A DNA stretch of 64,000 nucleotides from Lathyrus oleraceus (GCF_024323335.1 NC_066585.1:535612082-535676081); one strand, 5' to 3'; shown: positions 10,871 to 22,676, numbered from the stretch's first letter. Notes: generated by a model not told the origin, from the letters alone. A program made the numbers and translations.

Positions 10871-11573
10871 TAGGGGTGTTCACGGTCCGGTTTGGATCGG
10901 TTTTGAGACAAAATATCATCCGATCCAAAATATATAAAGCATACGGTTTGGTTCGGTTTTTGGATGACAACAAGAAAAATCCAATCCAATCCAATCCAAT
11001 TTATACGGTTTACTTCGGTTCGGTTGAATCGGTTTTATTCGGTTTTTAAATCAACACTGTGAAATTTAAAACGAATATATTTCAATACCAGTTACAATTA
11101 TGCCACCAACGTCTACTAAGACAATATCTAATTTTCATATTATATGGCTATTTGATGTCATTGTTGCAAAGATTCATTATAATATATGGACAATATCTAT
11201 CCCAACGAAATAGACATTGCTGTAAAATTAAGAAACTTGCACGTTATAATAACAATGAATAGCATTCATTGTATTTAATTTTGCGTATAATTCAAAATCT
11301 GAATAGGGAAACTACAGAAGTGATTGAGATTCTCTAGAGAAATTAGTGGTGGCTAACATAATTAATTTAATAGGATGAGTAAATGGAAGTAATACCGGTT
11401 CGGTTTGGACCGGTTCGGTTTTCATGAAGCCAACCGTAAACCGAACCGAACCGATCGGTTATGCAACATGGTGATCCAAATACATCCAAAAAAAATCGGT
11501 TTTTTTGGATTTCGGTTTTTTTGGTTCGGTTTTTGGTTTTTTTTTTGGATTGGATTGGATCTGAACACCCCTA
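10871..11573. mobile_element. non-autonomous hAT element, 703 bp
   Basis: Perfect 12-bp terminal inverted repeats TAGGGGTGTTCA / TGAACACCCCTA, flanked by the 8-bp target duplication TATATGAC (10863-10870 and 11574-11581). TIR sequence and 8-bp duplication are typical of hAT. Both subterminal regions are rich in CGGTTTGGTTCGG-type and CCAATCC motifs in opposite orientations. No transposase. It lies in the leader of copia-1. Confidence 0.85.
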
Positions 11574-12174
11574 TATATGACTTAACCTTTTAAATATTAT
11601 TTATTGTTTATAATAAATATTATATATGACTTAATATTTTGGAATCAAACCGAGTATCAATGTAGTAACAGTGCGTAACAACACAATAAAGTGCATTGGT
11701 CTAATTGGATTTAATTTCAATTTTTTCTTTGATTCAATTTTGTTCGAATTTGGCTAAGGATTGTATTTTTATAAAGTAATTTAACATTTTTAAGTAAGTA
11801 GTTGAAATGAAAAAAGTCGCCAAAATGACCTGTTTTGTAGAAAATGCTTCTGAAAAATGTTAAATATTTTTCTAGTTGTGTGTATGTTTGTCCACGTGAG
11901 TATCAATTCATCCTAAGGACAATTGGTGGTTGGTCAGTTTTCATATGCGTCTTTGATGGTAAACATGTGATAATTATAAGCTTTCACATGTGAATAGTAA
12001 ATTAATTCAGAGAATGGTTTATTATTCAACATTTTTTTATTAATGTTTGACCGTTACAACGAGAGTACCACTAACAACTAATATTATTGTCCAAAGACTC
12101 AATATTGATGGTGCACTAGGTATCTTGAGATTGATTATATATTTATTTTAACAAATTGATGATTCCATTTTTAT

Positions 12175-12405
12175 ATGAGTATATTTATAATATTTATTAT
12201 GTTCTATTTTTCAACTACAATTGCTTCAACATCTACTAATATGAATAAGATTCAGGCCCTTAATGGGATAAATTTTAAGGATTGGAATGAGAACATGAGA
12301 AATGTTCTTTTCTGCATGGATCTTGACATTGCATTAGGGACTGAGCAACCACCTTCTCCTATGAAATCTAGTACCTATAAACAAAGGAAAAATTATAAGA
12401 AATAG
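12175..12405 (+). pseudogene. copia-1 gag fragment
   Basis: Reads MNKIQALNGINFKDWNENMR..VLFCMDLDIAL, the start of a Tnt1-like copia gag (UBN2 type). The true start is probably the ATG near 12241. It runs only about 55 residues before the frame is lost; the rest of gag, including the zinc knuckle, is missing. Confidence 0.75.
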
Positions 12406-12439
12406 GATTGCTCTAATCGCATGAGTCATTGTCTGATTT

Positions 12440-14110
12440 ATTCTTAGGTCAATTTAGCTTTAGCTCATGGAAACACTTGGTGGTTAGACTCTAGTGCAAC
12501 TACTAACATCAATGTTTCAATGAAAGGTTGCCCGAACTACCCAAAGTCAAATGATGTTGAAAGATACATCTACATGGAAGATGGCAAGTCGGTGGAGGTG
12601 GAAGCTATATGATATTTTAGATTATTATTGTGTATCGGATTTTATTTGGATTTGAAATACACCTTTATGGTTCTGTCATTTAGACGAAATTTAATTTCAG
12701 TTTCTTATTTGGACAAATCAGGTTGTTTTTCTTCATTTGGAAACAATATGTTCAAGTTGTCTTTCAATTCAAATATTGTTGGAACTGGTTCACTATTGAG
12801 TCATGCTAATCTATATTTGCTTGACACAATAGCTACCTATGGTGAATCCTTGAATGTGTAGTCACATGGTACTAAGCATAAAATTGACGATAACAATTCA
12901 TGAGCATTATAGCACAAATGCCTAGGCCACATCTCTAAAAATAGAGTTGATCGACTAGTGTCTGATGGAATTTTAGATTCCACCGACTTTACAAACTTTG
13001 ATGTTTTTGTCGAGTGTGTTAAAGGTAAATAGACCAAAACAAAGAAATATGTTACATATAGATCTACAAATATCTTATAATTAATTCATACAGACATTTG
13101 TGGACCATTTCCCGTACCTTTTTGGAATGGTCAACAATATTTTTATATCATTCATAGACGATTACTCTAGATATACATACATATTTCTTTTACATGAAAA
13201 GTATCAATCATTGGATGTGTTCAAATCATTTAAGGTTGAAGTTGAGAATAAACTCAACAAAAAAATTAAGAAAGTCAAGTCTGACAGTGGCAGTGAATAT
13301 TACGGCAAATATGACGGTTCAGGTGAACAACATCCAAGGCATTTTGCCAAATACTTGGAGGAATGTGGAATCATCCCACAATACACTATGCCAGGATTGC
13401 CTAGTATGAACGGTGTTGTTGGAAGACGAAATCAGACTCTTAAGGATATGGTAAGAAGTGTGATTTGCCATTCTACTTTACCATAGTCACTATGGGGAGA
13501 GACGCTAAAGACTGCAACTTATATTCTAAATAGAGTACCAACAAAAGCAGTTTCCAAAACACCCTACGAGTTTTGGACTGGGTGAAAGCCTAATTAATTT
13601 TTTTTTCATGTGTGTGGATGTCCAACTGAGGCAAGGCCTTACAAACCAAATGAAAATAAATTGGACTCTTAAACAATGAATAACTACTTTATTTATTATT
13701 TTGAAAGATCTAGGGGCTACAAATTTTTAACGATCCCAAATTAAATTAAATTTTGAGATAGGAACATACACATTCTTTGAGGATGTTGAGTTTGGGGGAA
13801 GAATAATGTTAGAGACTTTGTCTTAGAGGAATAATCAATAACAATTTTAGAACTGATTCATATAGTTGCTTTTGATCAAGCAAGAACAGAACCTTCATAA
13901 GACATTATTCCTCCAACTCAGGATGATTTGGTGATTCATGAAGAACAAACTCAAGATCCTTAAGAACAAGTGTTACAAGAATCAATACCTTTATGGAGAT
14001 CCACTAGAGAAAGGAGAAATTCTATTCCGGATTATTACATAGTCTTTCTCCAAGAACATGAGAAAAATAATGGTATGATGGAAGATGATCTAATCAACTT
14101 CATGGTCCAG
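12440..14110 (+). pseudogene. copia-1 protease and integrase remnants
   Basis: From about 12475 the DNA reads WWLDSSATTNINVSM, a copia protease with DSS in place of the expected DSG/DSA. It continues through FRRNLISVSYLDKSG (frame 12628-12861) and the integrase zinc region (KCLGHISKNRVDRL..FVECVKG). The integrase core is at 13100-13486 (FIDDYSRYTYIFL; KSDSGSEYYGKY; GVVGRRNQTLKDM, normally AERRN). Fragments continue to about 14090 (EHEKNNGMM). Several stops and shifts; no reverse transcriptase. Confidence 0.8.
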
Positions 14111-14129
14111 AGCTCATTACATCCGACTT

Positions 14130-14870
14130 TGGAGTAAGGGGTATGGGGATGTTGTGCAGGTAAAGAACCTCATGCCAGATCTACTCACGACGGGTGTTCA
14201 AGGGCGTGTAGTTATCTGTCAACTTGCCTATCTTCTTAAACGCAGTCTTGTCTTTTTATGGGAGAGTTATAATTTCTCTTCCCCTGTTGGTGTGAACCCC
14301 CGTCATTGGAAATATGCTCTTTGACACCACACACCTTCTTTTTGGTGTTACTATCCTCACCTTTTATGTAGCATTCTACTATGGTGACCACCTTCGCCAA
14401 TGATAGTGTTGGCTTATAGGCGAGAGATTGTTGAAGTGTCCCGTCTTGAGTCCATTTTGGAACACCACCACAAACTTTTATTAGTTTTATGGGGAAACCC
14501 TGATGGTGGCTTTGTTAAAGCAGACAAGATAGTCCCTCAGTAACCCTGATGGACCATGACATATGTTGAATAAGCTGGTGGTGAACATTTTATGTGATGG
14601 TTGTCGGTGAACTGGTTTACAATATTCTTTACTAGCTCTTGATAGCTGGTGATGGAGGCACGGCGTATATGTATCATCTTAGGACGACGTCCTTCATGGT
14701 GTCGAATAACAATTTACACTTCAAAGAGTCATACGATTATATGATTACCATATGTGTGTTGGTGGATACATCATACTCATATGGGTTACTGCACCCGTCA
14801 AACTTGGCCAAAGCGGGAGGTTTAGATCCCTCAAGAATAGGCGCCCCATATATCATTTGAGAGTGATTGA
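14130..14870 (-). pseudogene. Ty3/gypsy gag remnant
   Basis: On the - strand, frames read GAPILEGSKPPALAKFDG then LRWYTCLHHQLS near 14620-14860, and QSLAYKPTLSLAKVVTIVECYI near 14365-14430. This is the layout of a plant gypsy-type gag (retrotrans_gag domain and following helix region). Interrupted by stops. It directly abuts copia-2, which may have inserted next to or into it. Confidence 0.55.
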
Positions 14871-14939
14871 GGGTCCAACAATTCCATCTCTTTCGGAGGA
14901 TTGGACTCCTGTTGGTTTTGATCCAATTCCGCTGCAATC

Positions 14940-17890
14940 ATGTCCGTTTCAAACGATAAAATACCTACCAATCTTCCAATCCTTGACTCGAAAAACTACG
15001 ACAAATGGGCGAAGCAAATGAAGGTTTTGTTCGGTTATCAAGACGTTCTTGAGGTGATCAAAGATGGTGTTACGTGTCTCGTCGAAGGAGCTACGGATGC
15101 TCAAAAGGTTACGTTCAAAGAAGAGAAGAAGAAGGATTACAAAGCGCTGTTCTTGATCCATTATTGTGTCGATGGTGACAACTTTGAAAAAGTAGGCGAT
15201 TGCGATTCCGCAAAGCAAGCGTGGGAGATTCTTGAGAAGGCTTATGCAGGGGCTGCCAAAGCCAAAGTGGTGAGGTTACAAACTCACAAGCGACAGCTCG
15301 AGTTAATGCAAATGGAGGACAAGGAGTCGATAAATGATTATGTGACGCGTATTACGCGTGTGATGAATCAAATCAAGTCGTGCGGGGAAACTACGGTAGA
15401 GCAGAATGTTGTGTCGAAGATCTTGCGTTCTTTAACGCCAAGATTCGACAACATTGTCGTTGCGCTTGAAGAATCGAAGGATTTATCATTGTTGTCGAAG
15501 GAGGAGCTTCAAAGCTCACTAGAAGCTCATGAACAACGAATGGATGAGAGGGGAAACGATAAAGCGAAGTCGGAAATAACATTGCAAGCGCGACTTCATG
15601 AGAAGAGTAAACGATCGGAGAGGAAAGGGCATCCGAGAGGGAAGTCCAATTTCCAAAATTTTGGTGCTAGAGATTCACAAAATTCAAAGGGGCAAAAAGG
15701 TGAGGGAATCTCCAAGGAGGGTGATCAAGGAACCCACAAGCCATTCGACAAAAGTAACGTGAAGTGTTACAATTGTCAAAAGCTTGGGCATTTCGCAAAG
15801 TATTGCCACGCGAAACTAAGAGAAAATCGCGCGGATGAGGCGAAGTTTGCTAGGGAAGAAGCGAATGATGATAATACGCTTCTTGTGATGATCACGGAAG
15901 AGAATTATGGCATGAGAGAAGGGCTGGACAGCAGTGGCAGCAGTGCAAACAATTCTGCAGAAACGCGTTCGGAGAAAAACGCAATGGTAACAGTTCGAGA
16001 TGGAATTTAAAGTAGCGATGAGTGGTACTTGGATTCTGGTTGTTTGACTCATATGACGGGAAGAAAGGATTGGTTTGTCAAGATCAATCAAGCCACGAAG
16101 AATAAAGTGAGATTTGCCGATGATACGACGTTATCCGCCGATGGCGTTGGAGATGTCTTGATCGTGAAGAAAGATTGTAGTCGTTCATTGATCAAGGATG
16201 TGTTGTACATTCCAGGAATCAAATGTAATCTTTTGAGCATTGGCCAACTACTCGAGAAATATTACATTATTCGCATGGAAAACAAGGTATTGCGCGTTTT
16301 GGACCGAAAGGGAGTTTTGGTACTTAAAGCACCGATGGCTGCCAATCGAAATTTCAAGATAGCATTGAAAGTAATGGAGCATCGATGTTTAGCTACAACG
16401 GCAAGTCGTGAGGAGTGGTTGTGGCATTACCGTCTTGGTCATCTCAATTTTCGAGACCTCGACGCGTTGCATAAACATGGTATGGTGACCGGGCTGCCAA
16501 GAATCGTGGTTCCAGCTGAGTTGTGTGTTGAATGTGTTCAAGGGAAGCAACACAAGAGTGTTTTCAGCAAGGATACGGGTCATAGGACCAAGCATCTTCT
16601 TGAGGTGGTGTATTCGGACGTGTGTGGGCCGATGCAAGTCAACTCGTATGGAGGTAACCGATACTTTGTCACGTTTATTGATGATTTCAGTAGGAAGCTG
16701 TGGATTTATCTAATCAAGAGGAAGGATGAGGTGTTTGATATGTTCAAACGATTTAAATCCATGGTTGAGCGACAAAGTAGTCACAAACTCAAAATTCTCA
16801 AAACCGATGGAGGAGGAGAATTTACTTCGACGGAATTTGGGAGTTATTGTGACGATGAGGGTATTGTGCGTGAGGTTGTACCACCCTATACGCCTCAGCA
16901 AAATGGTGTTGCCGAGAGAAAAAATCGGACGATTATGAACATGGTGCGTAACATGTTGAAAGCGAAAAATCTTCCGAAAGAGTTGTGGGGAGAAGCTGTT
17001 TCTACAGCTGCCTATTTGATAAACAAGTGTCCTACAAAGAAGTTGGACAAGGTTACTCCAGAAGAGGTATGGTGTGGACACAAGCCAAGTTTGAGTCACT
17101 TGCGTGTTTTCGGTTCGGTAGCGTTTCGACATATTCCGGGTCAGATTCGAAAGAAATTAGATGACAAGGGTGAAATGATGTTGCTGATTGGTTATCATCC
17201 TACCGGAGGCTACAAGCTGTTTGATATGAGTAACAAGAAGATTGTGATAAGTCGAGATGTGATCGTGGACGAGTTTCGGCAGTTTGACAGCAGAAAATCT
17301 GCCATATCAGTTCAGGAAATCGATTTGCCTCATGATGAAATCGATTTCATGCAGGAAAATTAGCATTCTGGAGCTGCTGGAAATGGTTCTGGTGAGGTTG
17401 AAATCGATTTGCCTCAAGGTGAAATCGATTTCATGCAGGAAAATTTGAATTCTCAGCCTGCTGAAAGTACTGTACAGCAACCTTTTATAACCGAAATATG
17501 TGAATCAAGTAGACGACCAACAAGGCAAAGAGGATTGCCTCAAAGACTCCGTGATTGTGAATTATTCCGAGATAGCGAGATCAACACTGAGGGTGATCTT
17601 ATTCACTTCGCTCTAATGGCCGAATCCGAATCGGTGAATATGGAGGAGGCATTAAGCGATCCAAAGTGGATGTGTGCGATGAAAGAAGAACTGAATTCGA
17701 TTGAGAAGAACAGTACTTGGATGTTGGTTGATTTACCGAAAGGTAAAAAGGCGATAGGTGTGAAGTGGGTCTACAAAGTGAAAGTGAATCCGAAAGGCGA
17801 GATAATCAAGCATAAAGCTCGATTAGTAGCGAAGGGATTTTTGCAAAAGGAAGGGATAGACTTCGATGAAGTGTTTGCTCCAGTTGCAAG
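14940..17890 (+). pseudogene. copia-2: Ty1/copia gag-pol truncated in reverse transcriptase
   Basis: One continuous frame broken only by two in-frame stops, TAA at 16008-16010 and TAG at 17361-17363. Gag (14940-16007) has a CCHC knuckle, CYNCQKLGHFAKYC. Protease: WYLDSGCLTHM (about 16022). Integrase zinc site: HYRLGHLNF..CVECVQGK. DDE core: VYSDVCGP, KTDGGGEFTS, PQQNGVAERKN. Reverse transcriptase begins WVYKVKVNPKGEI and stops after APVARHE at about 17890, where MULE-derived DNA begins. No catalytic YVDD, RNase H or 3' LTR. No clear 5' LTR or primer site upstream. Near 17320-17440 an EIDLP..EIDFMQEN block is duplicated. It is younger-looking than copia-1. Confidence 0.9.
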
Positions 17891-18266
17891 GCATGAAACA
17901 CCCCAACAATCCTATCTCTATCAAACACCCCAACAATCTTTCCAACCTTTCCTCGACGCATCATTCACACTCATGTCTCCCTTCAACTGTCCTGGACGCC
18001 CACCAATAAGTCAAACCCAACCCAACTACTCTGCCATGGGTCATGAACTCAGCTATGGCGGTACACCTTTGATACATACTGAAGACTATACTGATTTGTC
18101 TGACTATCTCAATAGGCCATCTCCTGTAGTTGGAACTGATGCTCGTGGCCCCTCAGATGCTCAAACACCAATGGTGAATCATCAACGCGGGTTAAGGCCA
18201 TGGGTTCGGGTAGCTAGGGGATGTGGGACCGGAAGTCGGTTAGGTGATCCCGGTCATCACCATTAG
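17409..18266 (+). pseudogene. chimeric ORF: copia-2 reverse transcriptase start fused to MULE PMD tail
   Basis: A 285-codon uninterrupted frame. Codons 1-161 are copia linker and N-terminal reverse transcriptase, ending PVARHE. The rest is the MULE PMD tail (TPQQSYLYQTPQQSFQ to RVARGCGTGSRLGDPGHHH). The junction at about 17891 shares GCATGAAAC-like bases with the MULE side, consistent with microhomology joining at the left edge of the segmental duplication. There is no reason to think it is expressed. Confidence 0.8.
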
Positions 18267-18530
18267 GCTTTTTTGTGTAAACGAGAATTTATATTAATAT
18301 CAATTGGTCATATTTCGAAATTATGTATCACGTAGACCGTTTAACAAATTTTTTTGCAAAATACACTGAGGTGCCAATCCATTTGGTCCCTCCTTTCAAC
18401 TGATACGCATGTGCGCCAATTGAATTGGCTGCACCATGTGCCCTAACCAATCCAATTGGCGTCTGCACTATATTTTTAATGGCACCTCCACCTAAAAGTG
18501 GGGTACTCTGGACATTTTTGGCATGATTAA
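17892..18530 (+). mobile_element. right end of MULE-B, second copy
   Basis: Matches 3184-3816: PMD tail ending at 18266, then the terminal repeat (ATTGAATTGGCTGCACCATGTG, CCTAAAAGTGGGG). Differs from copy 1 by scattered substitutions such as 18150-region TTGGAACT for TTGGTACT and an A-run replaced by a T-run after TTTAACAAA. Confidence 0.85.
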
Positions 18531-18910
18531 AGGAGTGACTTGAGAGTGGTTTATTGTTTGTAAAAAAATTAGAGACGATTCTGTTTCGTTGGATTAATGC
18601 TGTAATTTGAGGAGTTGCTTACCTTAGCTTTCGTGTAGCTTTGCGTCTGTGTTGAATGTTGTAAAACAAAAATTTATCGTTGGATTAATATTTTTATGTA
18701 AAACAAAAATTAAAAATCAAAAGAAAAAATATGTCCCCTCCAATACATTTAGAAATTGTTTTGAAATATATTGTATTATATTATTGTATTTTATTTGAAT
18801 TTGTGTTTTTATTGACTATATTTAAAAATTATTTTTATTTTATAATTGTTACATTTTAATTTTTAAAAATATCTGAAATTTGATAATTGTTATTTATTTA
18901 TAAAAAGATA

Positions 18911-18999
<89 letters not shown>

Positions 19000-19275
19000 T
19001 TATATTTAACTTTATAGTTTTATAATTTATGCAAGAATACTTTTTTAATGATCAGACCATTAATTCAGCGTCAACTAAATTCAATTTTGATAGAAAGCAA
19101 ATTCATATTTAATATAGTATATTTAAATAATATATATTTTTTCTGTAATTGTAATACAATTGAAAAAATCAATAATATCATTAATAAACTAAATCAATTT
19201 ATATAGTAGTAATAAAACAAGAGATTAAATTTGAATACATTAACTAAAAAAAATTAAGGCACATTCAAACGTTCC
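18531..19275. other. upstream flank of eEF1A copy 2, no gene
   Basis: Homologous to 3817-4592; contains the shorter (TA)n tract at 18913-18995. Differences include GGGTCAAC/GCGTCAAC and TTTTAATAG/TTTTGATAG. It is now separated from the gene by MULE-A. Confidence 0.75.
18913..18995. repeat. (TA)n microsatellite, about 83 bp
   Basis: Pure TA run, the shorter allele of the tract at 4202-4316. Confidence 0.95.
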
Positions 19276-19284
19276 GTTTAAAAT
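19276..19284. other. left 9-bp target-site duplication of MULE-A
   Basis: GTTTAAAAT immediately before GGCAAATTTACC; repeated at 26922-26930. Nine bases is the standard Mutator-superfamily target duplication. Confidence 0.95.
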
Positions 19285-19550
19285 GGCAAATTTACCGAGA
19301 TAACCCACTTTTTCGAAGAAATTTCCAAAATAACCCACTTTTCAAAAAATTTCCCAATCTACCCCACTTTTAGGAGGAGGCGCCAATTGGATTGGCGACC
19401 CCTCTTAAAAATTGCAAGGAGGCGCCAATTGGATTGGCTAGGGCACCTGCCCTAGCCAATCCAATTGGCGCCTATGTGTAATTTTTAAGAGGGGGCGCCA
19501 ATCCAATTGGCGCCTCCCTTAAAAAAGTCTCAAATGAAAAAACCTCCAAC
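19285..19550 (+). repeat. MULE-A left terminal inverted repeat
   Basis: Pairs with about 26740-26921. It contains CCACTTTTAGGAGGAGGCGC and repeated CCAATTGGATTGGCG motifs, shared with the MULE-B and MULE-C remnants. A large hairpin-forming inverted repeat (19376-19517) is nested in it. Confidence 0.85.
19376..19517. repeat. nested inverted repeat with perfect 26-bp-arm hairpin
   Basis: Arms 19420-19445 and 19448-19473 are perfect reverse complements separated by CC (AGGCGCCAATTGGATTGGCT.. / ..AGCCAATCCAATTGGCGCCT). Outside, GGAGGCGCCAATTGGATTGG at 19376 pairs with CCAATCCAATTGGCGCCTCC ending about 19517, with TTAAAAATT arms between. The right end of the element has only part of this structure. 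Confidence 0.9.
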
Positions 19551-20457
19551 ATGAAAGTTGTAGATCTTTTCAAGACAATGAATTTGGATATAAATTTTGC
19601 ATTATTTGGATTTTTTATGAGAAAGTTATGGGCAGTTGAAGTTGGACTGCTGAGTTTTTGAACTGTTATCTGACCTATAATGTCTTGCATTATTTCATGT
19701 GTTTCTTTTAGAGTTATGAAATTTTGTCCAACATAACAACTGAAGTAGACATCTTAAATTTTTCAATTCACTTGGTCTCACCTCAAAATAATTAAAAATG
19801 AGTGAGTTAGGTCCCTGCGAACTTGACCCAAAATTAGGGTTTATGTCAAAACAAGTGTATGTGAATTTTGCCAAAAGGAACCAACTTCAAGCCCTTTAGT
19901 TTGAATGATAAAAGTCTCAAATGACAAAACCTTCAACATAAAAGTTGTAGATCTTTTCAATATAATGAATTTGGACTAAAGGTTTGCATCATTTGCAATT
20001 TTTATGAGAAAGCTATGGGCACCTGAACTTGGACTCTTTCACATTTTATCTGTTATCTGATCTATAATGTTTTGTATTATTGCATGTGTTTGTGTTAGAG
20101 TTATGAATTTTTGTCCAACATAACAAGTGAAGTAGACATCTTAAATTTTCCAATGCACTTGGTCCCACCTCAAAATAGTTAAAAATGAGTGAGGTAGGTC
20201 CTTGCGAACTTGACCCAAAATTAGGGTTTCTGTCAAAACATGTGTATGTGAATTTTGCCAAAAGGGACCAAATTCAAGCCCTTCAACATAACAATAACAA
20301 GTCCTTGAATTAGGGTTTCTGACCTATAAATTTTTGTATTATGATATGTGTTTATTTTAGAATTATGAAAGAAACCTAATGTTTGGAGTTTACACAAAGA
20401 TAAATTTGACATAATACGAATTGATATTAATAAAATTTGGATTTTACACAAAGAATC
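19518..20457. repeat. MULE-A left subterminal region with two diverged repeat units
   Basis: Two related blocks of about 370 bp lie in tandem (from about 19527 and about 19913). Each runs from TCTCAAATGA..AAAGTTGTAGATCTTTTCAA to TGACCCAAAATTAGGGTTT..GTGTATGTGAATTTTGCC. A third partial unit follows near 20270-20400. No coding potential. The inverted counterpart is at 26210-26750. Confidence 0.75.
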
Positions 20458-22676
20458 CTAATGGTGATGACCGGGATCACCTAACCGACCTCCGGTCCCA
20501 CATCCCCTAGCTACCCTAACCCTTGGCCCTAACCCACGTTGACGATTCTGCACCGGTGTTTGTTCATCTGATGGTCCAGGAGCGTCATTACCTCCTACAG
20601 GAGAAGATCCGTTGAGGTATTCAGCCAACTCAGCATAGTCTTCAGTATTCAATGATGGTGTACCGGCGTAGCTGAGCTCATGACCCATGCCAGAGAAGTT
20701 GGGGTGTGGTTGACTCATGGATGGGCGACCGGGACGGTTGAAGGGAGACATGGGTGACAATGATGGGTCTAGGAAAGGTTGGAAAGGTTGTTGGGGTGTT
20801 TGGAAGAGATATGGTTGTGGGATGTTTTGGTATTGTGATGTTTGGGGTTCTTGGCTACGGTAGGTGATGGGGCGGTTAGTGTTTTGGGTAAGGTGACTTT
20901 GGTAGGGTGATGGTGTGGGTGCGAAGCGATGTTCGGTCGAAGGTTGATGGTCCATTTGTTGGTGGTGGTATGGGGGATGTTCTTGGTTTTGGGGTTGGGT
21001 GAATGGCATGTTTTGGTTGTATGTTTGTGTGTTTGTGGAACGGAAAGTTTGTCGGATAGGTGGTTGTGAGTAACCGGGCTGAGAATGTTGTTGGGGGTTA
21101 GATGTTGATCCTTATTGTGTGTAACTTGTCTGGCGTGGGTCGTAGAGGTACATATCATCGGAGATGAATTGAAATCCAACTGATCTATACCAAGCCATAT
21201 AAGTACGACTTGGTTTTACCTCATTTGGCATGACTGCGTCAGTTAAGACATGGTCATGACGGTGCTTCCACTTGCGACACTCTGATCTTGCGAAGGTTTG
21301 CCAAGGGTTGTAGTTCCATTAGTCGTTCACTTTACGCATATGCCATTCTCCTAGGCTAGTTGGGGGATCTGGGATATTCTGGACCATACCAAATTGCAGC
21401 TTCACACGATCGGTGTTGTGCAGCTCCACTGTTGTGAACCGTATTATCGGTGTGCATGTTGTCCATACGGCTGCGTCTTCAGGGTTGATCTGATGCTCAT
21501 GATCCATATTAAGGTATGGACGCCAAATGAACTGAAATGTTAAAGACGATAGGATTTAAATGAATGTAGAAAAAGTTAACATAATATGAAGAAATAATGA
21601 AATTATTTTGCTTACGTCTGCCGGTCGAAGGTGATCCAACAGGTTGCGATATTGAGTAATACAGTGTCTCGGACATCTGCTGTAATTCATACCGCGTGCC
21701 GACCATCTACACCAAAAAGTTAAAATAAATTAGTTATGGGTAATAAACTGTAAGGAAGGAAGTAAAGATATAGCAATTTAAACAACTTACTTTTTTGCAT
21801 ATGGAAAAGTGAAGGGGTTGTTATTGACCGGTGCTAGAGACGGTAGTCTTGACCATCCCCATGCTTGTAGCAAAACAGCACATCCAGAAAATGTAGAAGT
21901 ATCTTTGTGGGAGTTTTTGCACAACGAACTATAGAGATAGGCTAGACATGCGGATCCCCAACTATAACTACCTATTCTATCTATATGTCTAAGTAAAGGT
22001 AAGTACATAATATGCATGCTAGAACCACTACCTTCGGGAAATAAAAAGGATCCTAGTAACAACATAATGTAACACCTAGTTTTGATGATTCGAGCATCTT
22101 CAGTAGAATGCTCATCTAAATAAAAACTATTATAATACGACTTTAGGCGTGAAAGTAGTATACCTTGTCCCCTAGCATTATCATCTAACAAATCAGTGTT
22201 TAAAAGCTCCATGCAAATTGAATTTGCATAGTTGGTCTTACCATTAACAGCTTTGCCTTCAATTCGTAGTCCTAAAAGCATGTAGACGTCTTCTAACGTC
22301 ACGATACACTTACCGGTTGGAAACCAAAATGTGTGTGTCTCTGGCCTCCATCTTTCGCATAAGGCTAGAATGAACTTGTTATCTATAGACCAAGACATAA
22401 TTTTGCTAAGGTGACCAAAACCGGCGAGTTCAACATAAGGTTGAATCATCGGGTCCATTGGGACAAATTCGTGGACTCGAGTTCGAAACCTTGAGACATC
22501 CTATAATAGAAATAATGTAACACTTGACTAAGTCGGTATTTCAAAATAAAATGGGGTTGGTGGAGATGAAACATAAAAAAGAAGTATAAGAAAAAACTTA
22601 CGTATGTCGCGATGTTTGCAACTGTTCCTCTGTGTGCTTCGCCCATTGTGAGTAAAGACACATCATCTCTGACCAT
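20458..22676 (-). pseudogene. MULE-A plant mobile domain (PMD/MAIN-like) gene, two nonsense mutations
   Basis: Four exons: 22676-22602, 22500-21791, 21706-21616, 21531-20458, all with GT/AG introns (e.g. CATAC|GTAAG; TTATAG|GATG). The joined frame is 649 codons. Exon 2 carries the PMD (PF10536, aminotransferase-like): GFGHLSKIMSWSIDN, ERWRPETHTFWFPTG, TLEDVYMLLGLRI, ending AWGWSRLPSL. Exon 4 has WRPYL, MPNEVKPSRTYMAWY, then a Pro/Gln-rich tail and RVARGCGTGGRLGDPGHHH. Stops TAA at 21321-21319 and 21114-21112 both fit C-to-T change of CAA. PMD proteins include the host MAIN/MAIL family and occur in transposons; their role in transposition is unclear. Known: family; inferred: splice sites and element membership. 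Confidence 0.85.

Noticed and set aside
16389..17132. Antisense ORFs (82 and 140 codons) in copia-2 integrase
   Set aside because: Shadows of the polyprotein frame.
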